From: CANMUM01 sp965263365
Lineage (GTDB): Bacteria; Pseudomonadota; Alphaproteobacteria; Rhodobacterales; Rhodobacteraceae
Direction: 5' to 3'
NCBI GenBank assembly: GCA_965263365.1
Contig: OZ253672.1
Location: 1,798,001 to 1,862,000 of the forward strand
Length of the DNA stretch: 64,000 nt
Shown: one piece after another, positions 19,287-28,473 of the stretch
How positions within the stretch are numbered: position 1 is the stretch's first letter
Layout: every line of letters starts with the position of its first letter
The notes under the pieces: generated by a model
Databases searched by the model: none
Told to the model about the DNA's origin: nothing
Seen by the model: only the letters and a program-made list of their open reading frames with translations
Position numbers and translations under genes: made by a program

Positions 19287-19556
19287 TTATTTCAGGTTGT
19301 CGGGAAGTGTCGTAGGCGAAGTTGAGAGCAAATATGCAATCCAAAACATTACAGTCGGAATAAAAAAAATGATCATCACAACCGCTGCGGCTGTGCCTAC
19401 TTCTGTTGGGGTAAGATTGCCGATGACAATGGCAAAAAATAAGATTCCACCAACAAGAAAGGCACAACGGTAAGATCTAATGGGCTGAACAAGATGTACG
19501 CCCCATTTGCTTAAGCTAGGTTGGATATCACCCTTGTATTTAATGATTGCGTTCAT
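19287..19556 (-). pseudogene. Remnant of a TRAP-type permease (DctM-like)
   Basis: An 89-residue frame with FLVGGILFFAIVIGNLTPTEVGTAAAVVMIIFF, given here only as its key elements: a hydrophobic segment, the motif TPTE about 50 residues in, and a second hydrophobic run. TPTEx(A/G) within a membrane protein is the hallmark of the large TRAP subunit DctM, which is normally over 400 residues. The flanking residues do not continue the domain, so I read it as a degenerate fragment just upstream of hpsN. DHPS clusters often carry a TRAP importer (hpsKLM), so this may be what is left of it. Confidence 0.5.
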
Positions 19557-19845
19557 ATCAATACAAGTCAGAAGATATAGTGTTGGAAATTGTTTTTGTT
19601 AACCATGATTAGTCTCCCGTTGGTACTTTATATATCTCATATTTTTGGACCTTTTGTTCAAAATTCCTACAATAAAACACAGCACTTTAGCGCTTAACAA
19701 CATAAGCACTTCCACACTTCTCAACATAGGGTTATTGCCCAAAGATGACCAAAAGACTTTGCCAAAAAAAGCAATAAACGAAGCCAATGATATTTTTAAG
19801 AACAAATACTTCTCCCCATTAATTCTGATTCGTCGTCAGATATAT

Positions 19846-19867
19846 AAAATGTAAGCGCTTACATTTT
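19846..19867. promoter_or_regulatory. LacI-type operator, perfect 22-bp palindrome
   Basis: The core AATGTAAGCGCTTACATT, with two more matching A/T pairs on each side, makes a perfect inverted repeat centred on GC at 19856/19857. It lies about 90 bp upstream of the divergent LacI-family gene at 19957 and upstream of the hps-suy genes, as expected for an autoregulated LacI-type switch. Confidence 0.8.
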
Positions 19868-19882
19868 GAAAGGCAAGGAAAT

Positions 19883-19900
19883 AATGTAAGCGCTTGCATT
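19883..19900. promoter_or_regulatory. Second LacI-type operator
   Basis: AATGTAAGCGCTTGCATT is an 18-bp palindrome with one mismatched pair, repeating the core of the site 35 bp away (centre to centre). Two copies at this spacing could allow cooperative binding and control of both divergent promoters. Confidence 0.75.
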
Positions 19901-19956
19901 GATGTTTGCAAATGCTGTAAATTCAAGTCGATAGTTTAACGTATCTAGCGGGATTT

Positions 19957-20952
19957 ATGAAAAAAAGAAGTGCAACTCTTGAAGATGTCGCGAAGATTGC
20001 AGGTGTATCAACGGCTACCGTCTCAAGGTGCCTGAACAATCCGAGCAGAGTCAAAGCAGCAACGCTTTTAAAAGTTGAAAGCACTATCCAGAAAATTGGA
20101 TACGCACCCAACTTTGGCGCACAAGCTTTGGCATCCAATCAAACAAAAATCATTGGTGCAATTATTCCAACAATGGAAAACGCGATATTTGCAACCGGAA
20201 TTCAAGCATTTCAAGAAGCATTGAGTGAAGCAGGCTATACGCTTCTTGTTGCAAGCTCCGCCTATCAGCGCAACATTGAGGAAAAACAGATACGAAATCT
20301 GATATCAAGAGGTGTTGATGCCCTTCTATTGATCGGCGAAGATCGTGATCCAAAGATTTATGATTTTCTTAAAAAGCGCGGTGTGCCATATGTTTTGGCA
20401 TGGAATTATCGATCAACGCACGATCAAATATTTGTTGGCTTTGACAATGTACTGGCAGCGTCAAATGCTGCTGAAAAAGTGATTGAACTCGGGCATGATC
20501 AAATTGCGATCATTGTTGGGGAAACTGCTCAAAATGACCGTGCTCGAGACCGCAAAACTGGATATTTATCCGCTTTTTTAAGACATGGAATTCAGTGTAG
20601 CCACCTTGTCGAGTGCCCTTATAATTTTGAAGCCGCACGTGTTGCCTTTGCTGAAATCATGCATAATGCACCCCAAACAACTGCAATCCTTTGCGGCAAT
20701 GATGTTCTTGCTGTGGGCGCACTTTTGCAAGCTCAAGATATGAATATTAAAGTACCTGAACAAATCGCGCTTATGGGGTTTGATGATATTGAAATTTCAA
20801 GGCTCGTTTCACCAAAATTATCAACTGTTCATGTCCCGCATAGGCAGATGGGACGGCATTCCGCGCTCAAGATTATCGAAATTCTCCAGCAAGATCTGCA
20901 TCAAAAAAGCATCGAACTCAAAAGCTATGTGGTTATGCGTGAAAGCACATAA
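19957..20952 (+). CDS. LacI-family transcriptional regulator of the hps-suy cluster
   Basis: A 331-residue LacI/GalR regulator. The N-terminal helix-turn-helix reads LEDVAKIAGVSTATVSRCLNNPSRV, in short blocks DVAKIAGVS and TATVSRCLN, followed by the hinge helix and a periplasmic-binding-like sensor domain ending in HRQMGRHSALKIIEIL. It is divergent from hpsN. The two palindromes just upstream are of the kind bound by this family, so it probably represses the DHPS genes and its own gene until an effector (DHPS or a derivative) binds. The effector is an inference. Confidence 0.88.
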   Translation: MKKRSATLEDVAKIAGVSTATVSRCLNNPSRVKAATLLKVESTIQKIGYAPNFGAQALASNQTKIIGAIIPTMENAIFATGIQAFQEALSEAGYTLLVASSAYQRNIEEKQIRNLISRGVDALLLIGEDRDPKIYDFLKKRGVPYVLAWNYRSTHDQIFVGFDNVLAASNAAEKVIELGHDQIAIIVGETAQNDRARDRKTGYLSAFLRHGIQCSHLVECPYNFEAARVAFAEIMHNAPQTTAILCGNDVLAVGALLQAQDMNIKVPEQIALMGFDDIEISRLVSPKLSTVHVPHRQMGRHSALKIIEILQQDLHQKSIELKSYVVMREST

Positions 20953-21506
20953 TTAGCTTCAAAAACCATAACAGTATTAATTCAATAATAAACCTAAATT
21001 AGATTGGCAGTTGACATTCGGTTAACCTACAATCCCTCCAAATTTCTATCATGAAGTAATAACAAATAATTGGTAGCGCATTTTGGTACGGCACCCGCAG
21101 CTTGAGAACTTATTAGCCTCCTTCTCTAGGCTTCAAAAAATTCCAAGACTACCTTGAGCGCAGGAAAAGCCTCCTTAACTTAACGCAAGATCTGAGAAAA
21201 TCGGATGGGATATATGGCAGCCAATTTGATAACTTCGGGTGAAATTTTGCAATAATTTAAGGGAGAATTATTGCTCATGTGAAGGAATTTGACCTTTCAT
21301 TCATTATGCGTAACTTCTTCCCAAACAAAACAAATCGTCAAGTTCTTTTGACAAAGGAAAGATTTAGGTTTTGTTAATGGTATATTAATAGAGCATTTAT
21401 AAAATCTCGCTAATTTTGGTCGTGTCATAAAGTTAGTTCGGTGCTTTTGTTCCTCTTTGAGACATTTCCTGAATTACAATTTTATAACGACTAGGGTCAA
21501 ATTTTC
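20953..21506. other. 554-bp intergenic region without recognised gene
   Basis: I find no convincing coding frame, RNA gene, terminator or repeat here. The last 150 bp are AT-rich and presumably hold the promoter of the binding-protein gene at 21507. The rest may be decayed sequence. Confidence 0.5.
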
Positions 21507-23063
21507 ATGCTTAGATATTTAAATGTACTGTTGTTGATACCATCTTTACTTTGTGCTGAAACTGTACAAGTCGCGCTCCTTGAAACCATCCAAGAGGCCC
21601 TCATTTCCGATAGCAATCCCGTTTATGAGACCACAACCACGCAAAGTACTTATAATAGTGCACTTTATGACACATTATTCGATTTTTCTTCTGAAAATGA
21701 ACTTGTTTTAGAAGAAGCGGCGGACTTAAAAATCTCAGATGACTTACTGACCTATACAATCACCTTGCGTGACGATATTTTTTGGAGCGATGGCGCACCT
21801 GTGATTGCCGAAAACTATGTATTCTCGTTTCAAAGTCTTGTCGATGCTGAAGTAAATAGCTTTCCTAAGCTCACATCTCTCGCGCGCCCTATAAAAGGTG
21901 CTGCCGATATTTTAGACAACGATGCCCACGTTGAATCCCTTGAAGTCACTGCACTAAATGACAAAACGCTCGAAATAGTTCTAGATAAGCCAACGCCATA
22001 TTTTACGCATATTCTTGCAAACACTATTTTTGCACCCGCGCCATCTCATGTTCTAAATTCGCGAAACCAACCTCGCAATTCTCTGGACGTGATGCTTACT
22101 AACGGAAAATACACTTTCAATTCACTTCCTGAGCCTACGATTTACCTTGTCCCTAACCCTCATTATCGGGAGAGCGTGAACCTTGATGGGGTAAACATTC
22201 GCTTTTTTGAAAATGAAGCTCAAATTAAACAATCTCTGCTTGCAAATGAAACTCAAGTCGCAATGTCCGTCGCGGCGAAAGAAATTGATTGGTATGCATC
22301 ACAGACTGGTCTCAATGCGCACGCGCTCAAAAACGGATTGGTTTTCTACTTGCGCCTCAATACTCAGGACGAAACCCTCAAGTCCCTACCCGTCAGACAA
22401 GCACTCGCCTACTTATTGAATAAAGAAAATATCGCGCTGCGCTTAGAATCACTCCCGGCTTATTCTTTTTCTGATCCGGCATATTTGAACTCTAGCGATG
22501 AGGAATTGCGCCTGGCCTTGAGGTCTTCAATTCAATCAGAGGAGCGCGCGATTGAAATTCTCTCGGAGGCTGGATACACAGAAGACAATCCGCTTAAGCT
22601 TGATTTCTACTTATTCGAATTTGCGCTCTCAAAACGCCTTGAAGCGGCAATCGTTTCGGGTTTTTCACGTCCAGAAATCGTAATTAATCCCATTTATGTG
22701 GATACGACTGACATTACACGGCGCGGTTTGGAGCTTGACTATCAGTTAATGCTTTCAGGTTGGGAGCCTGACTATCCCGACGCAAGTGCATTCTTAGATT
22801 TGTGGACATCCACAAACCCACGTAATCGAACAGGTTGGTCCAGTTCGGAATTTGATGGGTTAATTGAGAGTGCTAGTTTAGAACTTGATGCAAACAAGCG
22901 CAACGCAATCTATCTTAAAGCCGAGAAATTGATCAGCGATAACGCGCCCATAATACCTATTATGCATAGTGCGTTATATTCAGTTTACAGTGATAAATTA
23001 GCGCCGCTCTCCTCAAGCCCCGTTGCACCCATTTCATTGCAACATCTTCAAATTGCAAACTAG
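21507..23063 (+). CDS. Family 5 (peptide/oligopeptide-type) substrate-binding protein, orphan
   Basis: A 518-residue periplasmic protein of the OppA/DppA class with a short signal peptide (residues 1-17). Family signs are YNSALYDTLFDF near the N-terminus, LTYTITLRDDIFWSDGAPV (ligand-binding lobe start), PVRQALAYLLNKENIA and the late GWEPDYPDASAFLDLW. It would bind peptides or similar solutes. No permease or ATPase genes adjoin it. The gene 27 bp downstream encodes a membrane sensor kinase, which raises the possibility of a sensory rather than transport role. Confidence 0.88.
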   Translation: MLRYLNVLLLIPSLLCAETVQVALLETIQEALISDSNPVYETTTTQSTYNSALYDTLFDFSSENELVLEEAADLKISDDLLTYTITLRDDIFWSDGAPVIAENYVFSFQSLVDAEVNSFPKLTSLARPIKGAADILDNDAHVESLEVTALNDKTLEIVLDKPTPYFTHILANTIFAPAPSHVLNSRNQPRNSLDVMLTNGKYTFNSLPEPTIYLVPNPHYRESVNLDGVNIRFFENEAQIKQSLLANETQVAMSVAAKEIDWYASQTGLNAHALKNGLVFYLRLNTQDETLKSLPVRQALAYLLNKENIALRLESLPAYSFSDPAYLNSSDEELRLALRSSIQSEERAIEILSEAGYTEDNPLKLDFYLFEFALSKRLEAAIVSGFSRPEIVINPIYVDTTDITRRGLELDYQLMLSGWEPDYPDASAFLDLWTSTNPRNRTGWSSSEFDGLIESASLELDANKRNAIYLKAEKLISDNAPIIPIMHSALYSVYSDKLAPLSSSPVAPISLQHLQIAN

Positions 23064-23089
23064 TGCGAACATAAATCAGGCGAATTAAA

Positions 23090-24871
23090 ATGCATAGCCT
23101 AGGTAAAGATCTGGTTATTCTTTGGCTTTCAATTCTTGCCGCATCCGTCTTGGCGGGTGTTATTTCAGGGGTACTTTCGTCAATTAGTCACCGTGAAAAA
23201 GTCACCTTTGAAAGAGAGTATTTCGATTCAGCTAACGAATTGTTTTTTAGCTCAACTTATCAAAAAATTCAGGACTATGATTTTGATGTTGTAACTCTTA
23301 TTTCAAAAGCCCATTTTCAAAGATCACACGTATGCAGTGTATCAGTAACTGACACGACTGGATTTAGGGTTTTTAGCCAAGTTGATTCAAATTGCTTTGA
23401 AGAAGCTGGCAATCTCCTCAATACATTCCATAGAACCTCAGAAGTTATAAATGGGCAAATAGAAATCGAAGTTAACTATTATTATCCCCTAGAACTCAAC
23501 TTCTATAGTGAGATAATTACACGATTCACTCTCGTATTTTCATTCGTCCTTATCTCTTCCGGCGGCATTTTTATATTCTACTTTTCAACCTTTGTGCGCA
23601 AACCCCTTAAGGACCTCCAAAAAGCAATGATCGAAACCCTAGCTCGCCGCAAATATGTGCAAGCTTCAGGGACAGAGAACACAGAGGTCGGTCGATTAAC
23701 TGCCGTTTTTAATGAAATGCAGCTTATTCTCAGTACATCTCAGACCGAAATCGAACGCGGAAAACGCATGCGTGCTATTGGCACAATGACAAGCGGCGTA
23801 GCGCACGAAATGAACAATGTTTTAGCTGTAATCCGAAGTAACATCGACTTATTGAAAGTAAAAAATCGCTCTGAGGAAATCAAATCTTATGTAAATCAAA
23901 TTGATGAAGCTACTGATATTGGTGCTTCTGTTGCATCAAAACTACTTTTGCGGGCGAAAGAAGATTATAATGAACCTAAAGCAAAAGAACAAATAAATAT
24001 CGGAGAATTCATGACTTCAATTCAAGAGATCTCTGCACCCTTTGTTAACAGCAACATTGATCTCAAAATCATCAATCTTGCCAATGTTGATGTCCAAATT
24101 GACATAAGTGACTTTCGGGCTGCCGCGATCAATTTAATCAAAAATTCTGCTGAAGCGATGAGTCAAGATGGATCTATTGTCATTAAAAGCGAAATTCCAA
24201 ATTCCGAGGAAATCCGAAGCCTTTTCGGTCAATCTGCTGCCAATTACGTCAAGTTATCTTTTTCTGATAACGGCCCGGGAATCCCGGCGCATATTAAAGA
24301 TAAACTTTTTGAGCCTTTTGCAACAGACAAAAAAAATGGTACTGGCCTTGGGTTATGGAGCGTATACTGGACAGTGCAAAAAGCAAATGGCCTAGTCAAA
24401 GTGGAGGATTTGGAGAAAGACGGGACGCATATCTCAATTTATTTGCCATGTGTTGAATCCTCTAAACAAATAAAAAAAACAGCTAACTCAACAATCTCGC
24501 AATTCAAGGGGTTAACCGTGTGTCTAGTCGAGGACCACCAATCCGTCGCCCGTGGAATTTCTGCGCTTTTAACAGCAAAAGGGCTTACATGCAGGCATAT
24601 AGATAATTATAGCGAAGCATTGAGTGTCCTCAAAAATCAAAAATTTGACTTAGTGATTTGTGACCAAAATTTACCAGATGGCGATGGTTGGCAGCTTTGT
24701 TCCGTCGCGCGTGGAATTCCTGATACAATTGTCGTTCTCTATAGCGGAAATCCCTCAGTAGATTCCAAACAATCCAAGGCTGTGCACGCAGTTCTTACGA
24801 AACCGGTCGGACTTAAAGACATTACCGAATTGCTTGAGCACCATTTTGAAAAATCGCGAGAAGTTGCTTGA
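23090..24871 (+). CDS. Hybrid sensor histidine kinase with C-terminal receiver
   Basis: A 593-residue protein with membrane segments at about 8-32 and 145-168 enclosing a roughly 110-residue periplasmic domain with a Cys pair (82 and 102). A HAMP-like linker follows. The kinase has GVAHEMNN with the phospho-acceptor His at about 239, an N box INLIKNSAEAM, a G1 box DNGPGIP and a G2 box GTGLGL. A receiver domain (about 475-585) has acidic LVED, the phospho-acceptor Asp near 525 in VICDQNLPDGDG, and the conserved Lys in LTKPV. No DNA-binding output protein is adjacent. It is probably co-transcribed with the upstream binding protein. Confidence 0.9.
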   Translation: MHSLGKDLVILWLSILAASVLAGVISGVLSSISHREKVTFEREYFDSANELFFSSTYQKIQDYDFDVVTLISKAHFQRSHVCSVSVTDTTGFRVFSQVDSNCFEEAGNLLNTFHRTSEVINGQIEIEVNYYYPLELNFYSEIITRFTLVFSFVLISSGGIFIFYFSTFVRKPLKDLQKAMIETLARRKYVQASGTENTEVGRLTAVFNEMQLILSTSQTEIERGKRMRAIGTMTSGVAHEMNNVLAVIRSNIDLLKVKNRSEEIKSYVNQIDEATDIGASVASKLLLRAKEDYNEPKAKEQINIGEFMTSIQEISAPFVNSNIDLKIINLANVDVQIDISDFRAAAINLIKNSAEAMSQDGSIVIKSEIPNSEEIRSLFGQSAANYVKLSFSDNGPGIPAHIKDKLFEPFATDKKNGTGLGLWSVYWTVQKANGLVKVEDLEKDGTHISIYLPCVESSKQIKKTANSTISQFKGLTVCLVEDHQSVARGISALLTAKGLTCRHIDNYSEALSVLKNQKFDLVICDQNLPDGDGWQLCSVARGIPDTIVVLYSGNPSVDSKQSKAVHAVLTKPVGLKDITELLEHHFEKSREVA

Positions 24872-25135
24872 GCTGAATTATACGTTGTCTGAATCGGCCC
24901 CCTAAGAGCCGCCGTATTTCTAATCCGAACTTTCTTCTCAGTTTGCGCCGCGCGTTTAATGGCACCATATTTGCTCACTAGTCGAAATAGGAGGGGGGCT
25001 GTTAGACGAATTTGAACGCGCCACTGAATAATTAACCAGGTAAACTTGCTAAGCGCACATGTTGTAACAATCAGTGAAATATTCATAACAATATCCGTTA
25101 GAGTTTTGAAAAGTTCCGAATTAGCAACACCAAAA

Positions 25136-25828
25136 TTAAATAACTTCCAACCATTCCTTTATTATTTTTGAAGTCTCGCGGGGCTGTTCCAACGTGGGCA
25201 AATGGCCCGCATTTTTGATGATTTTGTATTTTGCCTGAGGCATAAGCTGCTGCATCAGCTCATGCCTGTGAGCAGGGCAAAGTCGGTCATCTTCACCGTG
25301 AAGAATGAGTGCGTCGCCCTTGTAGTTTGCCAGTGTTAGAGTTTGATCAGGGCGATCGCGAAGTGCAATAGATTGACGTTCGAAAACGTGTTGCCCAAGT
25401 CCAAGCGCCATCTTTAAACACAGTAACTCTAGTTTGGGATTAGGGTTTTCGCGATGTAGATAGCGAGGAATCATTTGTTCGTTCATCACCACTTCCAGCT
25501 CGCCTGTGCGCACTGCATCGATTTGAGGCTGACGATTCTTTTGAATATCTGGATCTTCCGCAAGTGGATTCGTATCCATCAAGATTAGTCCTTCAATGCG
25601 TTCAGGAGCTTGGCGCAGCACTTCCATGGCCACGATGCCACCCATCGAAAGTCCCCCCAGTATAAAGCGCTCAGGTGCATTTTTAAGGACTTCGGCAGCA
25701 AGATCATGCATATTGGCGTGAACAGTAATTGGTGCAATCATCACAGCGCGATCATTGATCGTTTCAATTTGCGGCGCGAACAGCCGCGAATCACACATCA
25801 TTCCAGGAAGAAGAACAAGTGGGATCAT
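25136..25828 (-). CDS. Alpha/beta hydrolase
   Basis: A 230-residue alpha/beta hydrolase. The nucleophile elbow is GLSMGG (Ser 61), with a likely acid in GEDD (about 181) and the catalytic His in NAGHLPT (about 209). The oxyanion-side segment VLLPGMMCDSRLF is near the start. It is similar to esterases and lactonases, which in a sugar-acid pathway would open a lactone. This is the last gene of the 13-gene operon running from 37621, and it overlaps the RraA gene by four bases. The substrate is unknown. Confidence 0.82.
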   Translation of the reverse strand: MIPLVLLPGMMCDSRLFAPQIETINDRAVMIAPITVHANMHDLAAEVLKNAPERFILGGLSMGGIVAMEVLRQAPERIEGLILMDTNPLAEDPDIQKNRQPQIDAVRTGELEVVMNEQMIPRYLHRENPNPKLELLCLKMALGLGQHVFERQSIALRDRPDQTLTLANYKGDALILHGEDDRLCPAHRHELMQQLMPQAKYKIIKNAGHLPTLEQPRETSKIIKEWLEVI

Positions 25829-26517
25829 ACACGTTTACTTTCTAATTCAGCCCAGGCTTTTTCGAAGACATCAAAATCGAAGTCTTCTTGTTTGGCAGGT
25901 GAAATGACAATGTCTTCGAGCGCTTGCATCTTCAAAATCCATTTATCTATCTCCGGCAATATTTCGAGAGGAATAACACAGCCGCCATTGCGGTCAGCAT
26001 GAATAAAATCACCCTCCGCCACCAGCATTCCAAAAACTTTTACCGGCGTGCCAATTTCACGAACATGTACAAATCTGTGCGAAGGCGAAACACCACCCGC
26101 AATAACCTGATAGTCTTCGGGACAAAAGCCAAAATCTCGGATGACACCGTTCGTTAGCGTGCCCGTTATGCCAAAACCGCTATGAATAGTGGTATTGACC
26201 TCACCCCAAAAAGCCCCAACGGGTTGTGGATCAATATCTTCAATTACACAAATTGCAGGGCGCGCACCCTCTGACATATAGCGATAATAATTCATACGAA
26301 TTGCCTTATTTTCAGCATCCGTACGGTCTGATGGATTTTCGGCGGCGATTTTAGCGGTCCGAGCAAAACCCATCGCAACTTGGGAGGTCTCGTGCATTGC
26401 TTTATAGCTGCCGCGCGTAAACGCGTTAAATCCCCGCTTACCTTGTGCGAGCTCAATGGCATTGCAAACCGTAGGCGTATCTGTCTTTGCTAGCAATGCA
26501 ATAAGATCAGCGCGCAT
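25825..26517 (-). CDS. RraA-fold protein (aldolase/decarboxylase-like)
   Basis: A 230-residue member of the RraA family, which contains the class II 4-hydroxy-4-methyl-2-oxoglutarate/oxaloacetate aldolases and RNase E regulators. Visible motifs are GFGITGTLTNGVIRDF, corresponding to the family's G-x-x-x-x-N-G-x-x-R-D substrate-phosphate loop, and GDFIHADRNGGCVIP, with the metal-binding acidic residue. In a catabolic operon an aldolase releasing pyruvate or a similar C3 fragment is more likely than RNase E regulation. It is packed between the hydrolase and the cupin genes. Confidence 0.82.
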   Translation of the reverse strand: MRADLIALLAKTDTPTVCNAIELAQGKRGFNAFTRGSYKAMHETSQVAMGFARTAKIAAENPSDRTDAENKAIRMNYYRYMSEGARPAICVIEDIDPQPVGAFWGEVNTTIHSGFGITGTLTNGVIRDFGFCPEDYQVIAGGVSPSHRFVHVREIGTPVKVFGMLVAEGDFIHADRNGGCVIPLEILPEIDKWILKMQALEDIVISPAKQEDFDFDVFEKAWAELESKRV

Positions 26518-27477
26518 CTACCCCTCCCAAGTTTTACCGGCTGGATCATCGGTCGCAGTTATGCGGTACAAGCTCGTCTCACCGGTCATTGACGGTTCAA
26601 CCGTATAGGTTTCATTTGGATTCATAAGCGCCGTATCGCCAGAACAAATCAATTCCTCGCCTTCACTTGTTTGCAAGCGCCAGTGTCCCTGAACAGGCAT
26701 CAAAACGGTATGCTTATCGTGGGACTGCTCGCCGGCAAGCGAGCCTCGTGTGATGAAGTCGACTTCAAAGCCAGGCTTATCGCGCAACTGGGCATCTTCG
26801 CCGATAACTTTTGCGGGCGCTTTCGCAGCCTTCGCCATCAAATCCCAATAACGGGCAACATGATTGGGCAGCACTTCTTGCGCGGAAGGCTCAGGGCGCT
26901 TTGCCAATTCTTCATCGCTCATTACGGGCATCGGTCGCACATTATGCGGCAACTCTTGACCCTTTTTGGTATCATAAAGAATGCCATTATCTCCCAAAAC
27001 AAGCCCATGTTCAGCCGCATCTTCAATGACTTGCGGCGCCCACATTACTCCGCCGCCAGCATCATCTCCGCCAAGGATCGCCATAATCATACCATAGTCT
27101 GTACCAATATTCTCAAACCCTCGGAAAATTCCAGTTGGGATATTAAAAATATCGCCTTCTTCCAAAACCACTTCACCCGCCGTGCCCCATCGTCCCCAGA
27201 AAAAACGCCAGCGCCCTTTCGCCACAAAAAACGCCTCTGCTGTATGATGATCATGTAGAGAATTGCGGCATTTCGGCGGTTGCCCTGCCGCACCGATATT
27301 AAAGCCAATTTTGTCGGAGAAGTGGACGTGTTGATCTGGGCTTTCGGATACACCTCCACCAATGATGGTGAAGTTTTCTTTTTGATCAGAGCCCGGAGTA
27401 TGCGCGTCAATAAAGGCGGTTTTACAAGGCTTAAGTTCGCCATAGCGCACAATGCGTTCATGAAGTGGTTTTGTCAT
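26518..27477 (-). CDS. Double-cupin protein of unknown function
   Basis: A 319-residue bicupin. The first cupin has LHDHHTAEAFFVAKGRW and GDIFNIPTGIFRGFEN (HxH...E and the second glycine-rich motif with a His replaced). The second has HDKHTVLMPVQGHWRL and GDTALMNPNETYTV, with fewer metal ligands. The layout resembles gentisate-dioxygenase-like bicupins, but no specific reaction can be assigned. GGAGGG precedes the start, and the gene abuts the RraA and SnoaL genes with no spacing, so it belongs to the operon. Confidence 0.75.
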   Translation of the reverse strand: MTKPLHERIVRYGELKPCKTAFIDAHTPGSDQKENFTIIGGGVSESPDQHVHFSDKIGFNIGAAGQPPKCRNSLHDHHTAEAFFVAKGRWRFFWGRWGTAGEVVLEEGDIFNIPTGIFRGFENIGTDYGMIMAILGGDDAGGGVMWAPQVIEDAAEHGLVLGDNGILYDTKKGQELPHNVRPMPVMSDEELAKRPEPSAQEVLPNHVARYWDLMAKAAKAPAKVIGEDAQLRDKPGFEVDFITRGSLAGEQSHDKHTVLMPVQGHWRLQTSEGEELICSGDTALMNPNETYTVEPSMTGETSLYRITATDDPAGKTWEG

Positions 27478-28473
27478 TTATCCCTCCTGCATTAGAATTT
27501 GTTTCCAAATGGCGGTTTCGTCAAATAACGTATACTCGCGTCGAATACCAAAATCTGCCGAATTATTCATTCCACCAAATGGCCCGAACTCAACATGGGT
27601 AATGCCCATAATATGTGCGCGCTTTCCGGTAGGGGCGCCAAAACTTCCCCAGCCATCATGCTTACCATCAAGCGACCAGCGAATGGCCGCTCGCGGCGGC
27701 ATCATCGCGTCTTCACGCCCGATCTGATGATGGATCTTAAATTCTGCCGAAGGGAAGCTGGCTCGCAACCCCATCCAAAACTTATCCGCACCATCAAAGC
27801 TTAGTGTTTCGACCCCGCCCGGATAAAACAAACTCGCTGCTCGATCATAGTGCTTTTCGATCAATGTGAAATCGGCGTTCATCACTCCTGTTAATAACGC
27901 GCGCAATCGCTCTCCCCATTCATCATCATTGCCGTTGCCTTTATAAGGGCCTTCAATGTCATTTTCAGGCAAATAAGGGACGACGCAGTTTTCAACGCCC
28001 CCTTCGCGCTCTATCAGATCGCGCGCATAATCTTGTGGTATCCATCCCAGCTGACGAACAATTGCACCCTGATCACGAATGAGCCATTCATCATTAATTT
28101 GATTATTGATGGCATGGCAATCGGCAAGAATTCTGTAACGCAGCTGCTTACCCGTCGCCTTGCCATAAACGCCATCATTTGCGTGCGTTGCCGTTGATAT
28201 AATGCGATGGGAAGATAACATGCCTTCCTCAGGCGTACCCGACCAAATCACATCCTCACCAAGCAAGCGCCGATCAGGAAACTCCGCAAGGGTCGCGGCT
28301 GTCGCACCAATCACATCTTGATTGCCTTTTACAATTGAGCCTGGAGATCGCACAGGAATATCAAGCGCATAATAATCATGTAGAGTTGAAAGCCCACGAT
28401 CCTCCCAAATTTCTTTGGTAATACCAATAATATAATCCGGGAAATCTTTAAATTTTGGATCAAAACCTTTCAT
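27478..28473 (-). CDS. SnoaL/NTF2-fold protein, two-domain
   Basis: A 331-residue protein of the SnoaL-like polyketide-cyclase/ester-cyclase superfamily, long enough for two NTF2-type cone domains. The C-terminal half has FWMGLRASFPSAEFKIHHQIG and APTGKRAHIMGITHVEFG, and the first half has the matching ATGKQLRYRILADC segment (a PTGK-x-(I/R) motif characteristic of the family). It is one of four SnoaL-type proteins in this locus and differs most from the others. The function is unknown, and family members act as cyclases, hydrolases, isomerases or binding proteins. Confidence 0.75.
   Translation of the reverse strand: MKGFDPKFKDFPDYIIGITKEIWEDRGLSTLHDYYALDIPVRSPGSIVKGNQDVIGATAATLAEFPDRRLLGEDVIWSGTPEEGMLSSHRIISTATHANDGVYGKATGKQLRYRILADCHAINNQINDEWLIRDQGAIVRQLGWIPQDYARDLIEREGGVENCVVPYLPENDIEGPYKGNGNDDEWGERLRALLTGVMNADFTLIEKHYDRAASLFYPGGVETLSFDGADKFWMGLRASFPSAEFKIHHQIGREDAMMPPRAAIRWSLDGKHDGWGSFGAPTGKRAHIMGITHVEFGPFGGMNNSADFGIRREYTLFDETAIWKQILMQEG

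Noticed and set aside
19599..19805. 68-codon minus-strand hydrophobic frame
   Set aside because: It could be another TRAP fragment, but it has no diagnostic motif.
24739..25086. 115-codon minus-strand frame beyond the sensor kinase
   Set aside because: It overlaps the end of the kinase gene by 133 bases, has no Shine-Dalgarno sequence and matches no family I recognise. A short real gene cannot be excluded.
26671..27258. 195-codon plus-strand frame opposite the bicupin gene
   Set aside because: No recognisable motifs and it lies entirely within a well-supported gene on the other strand.
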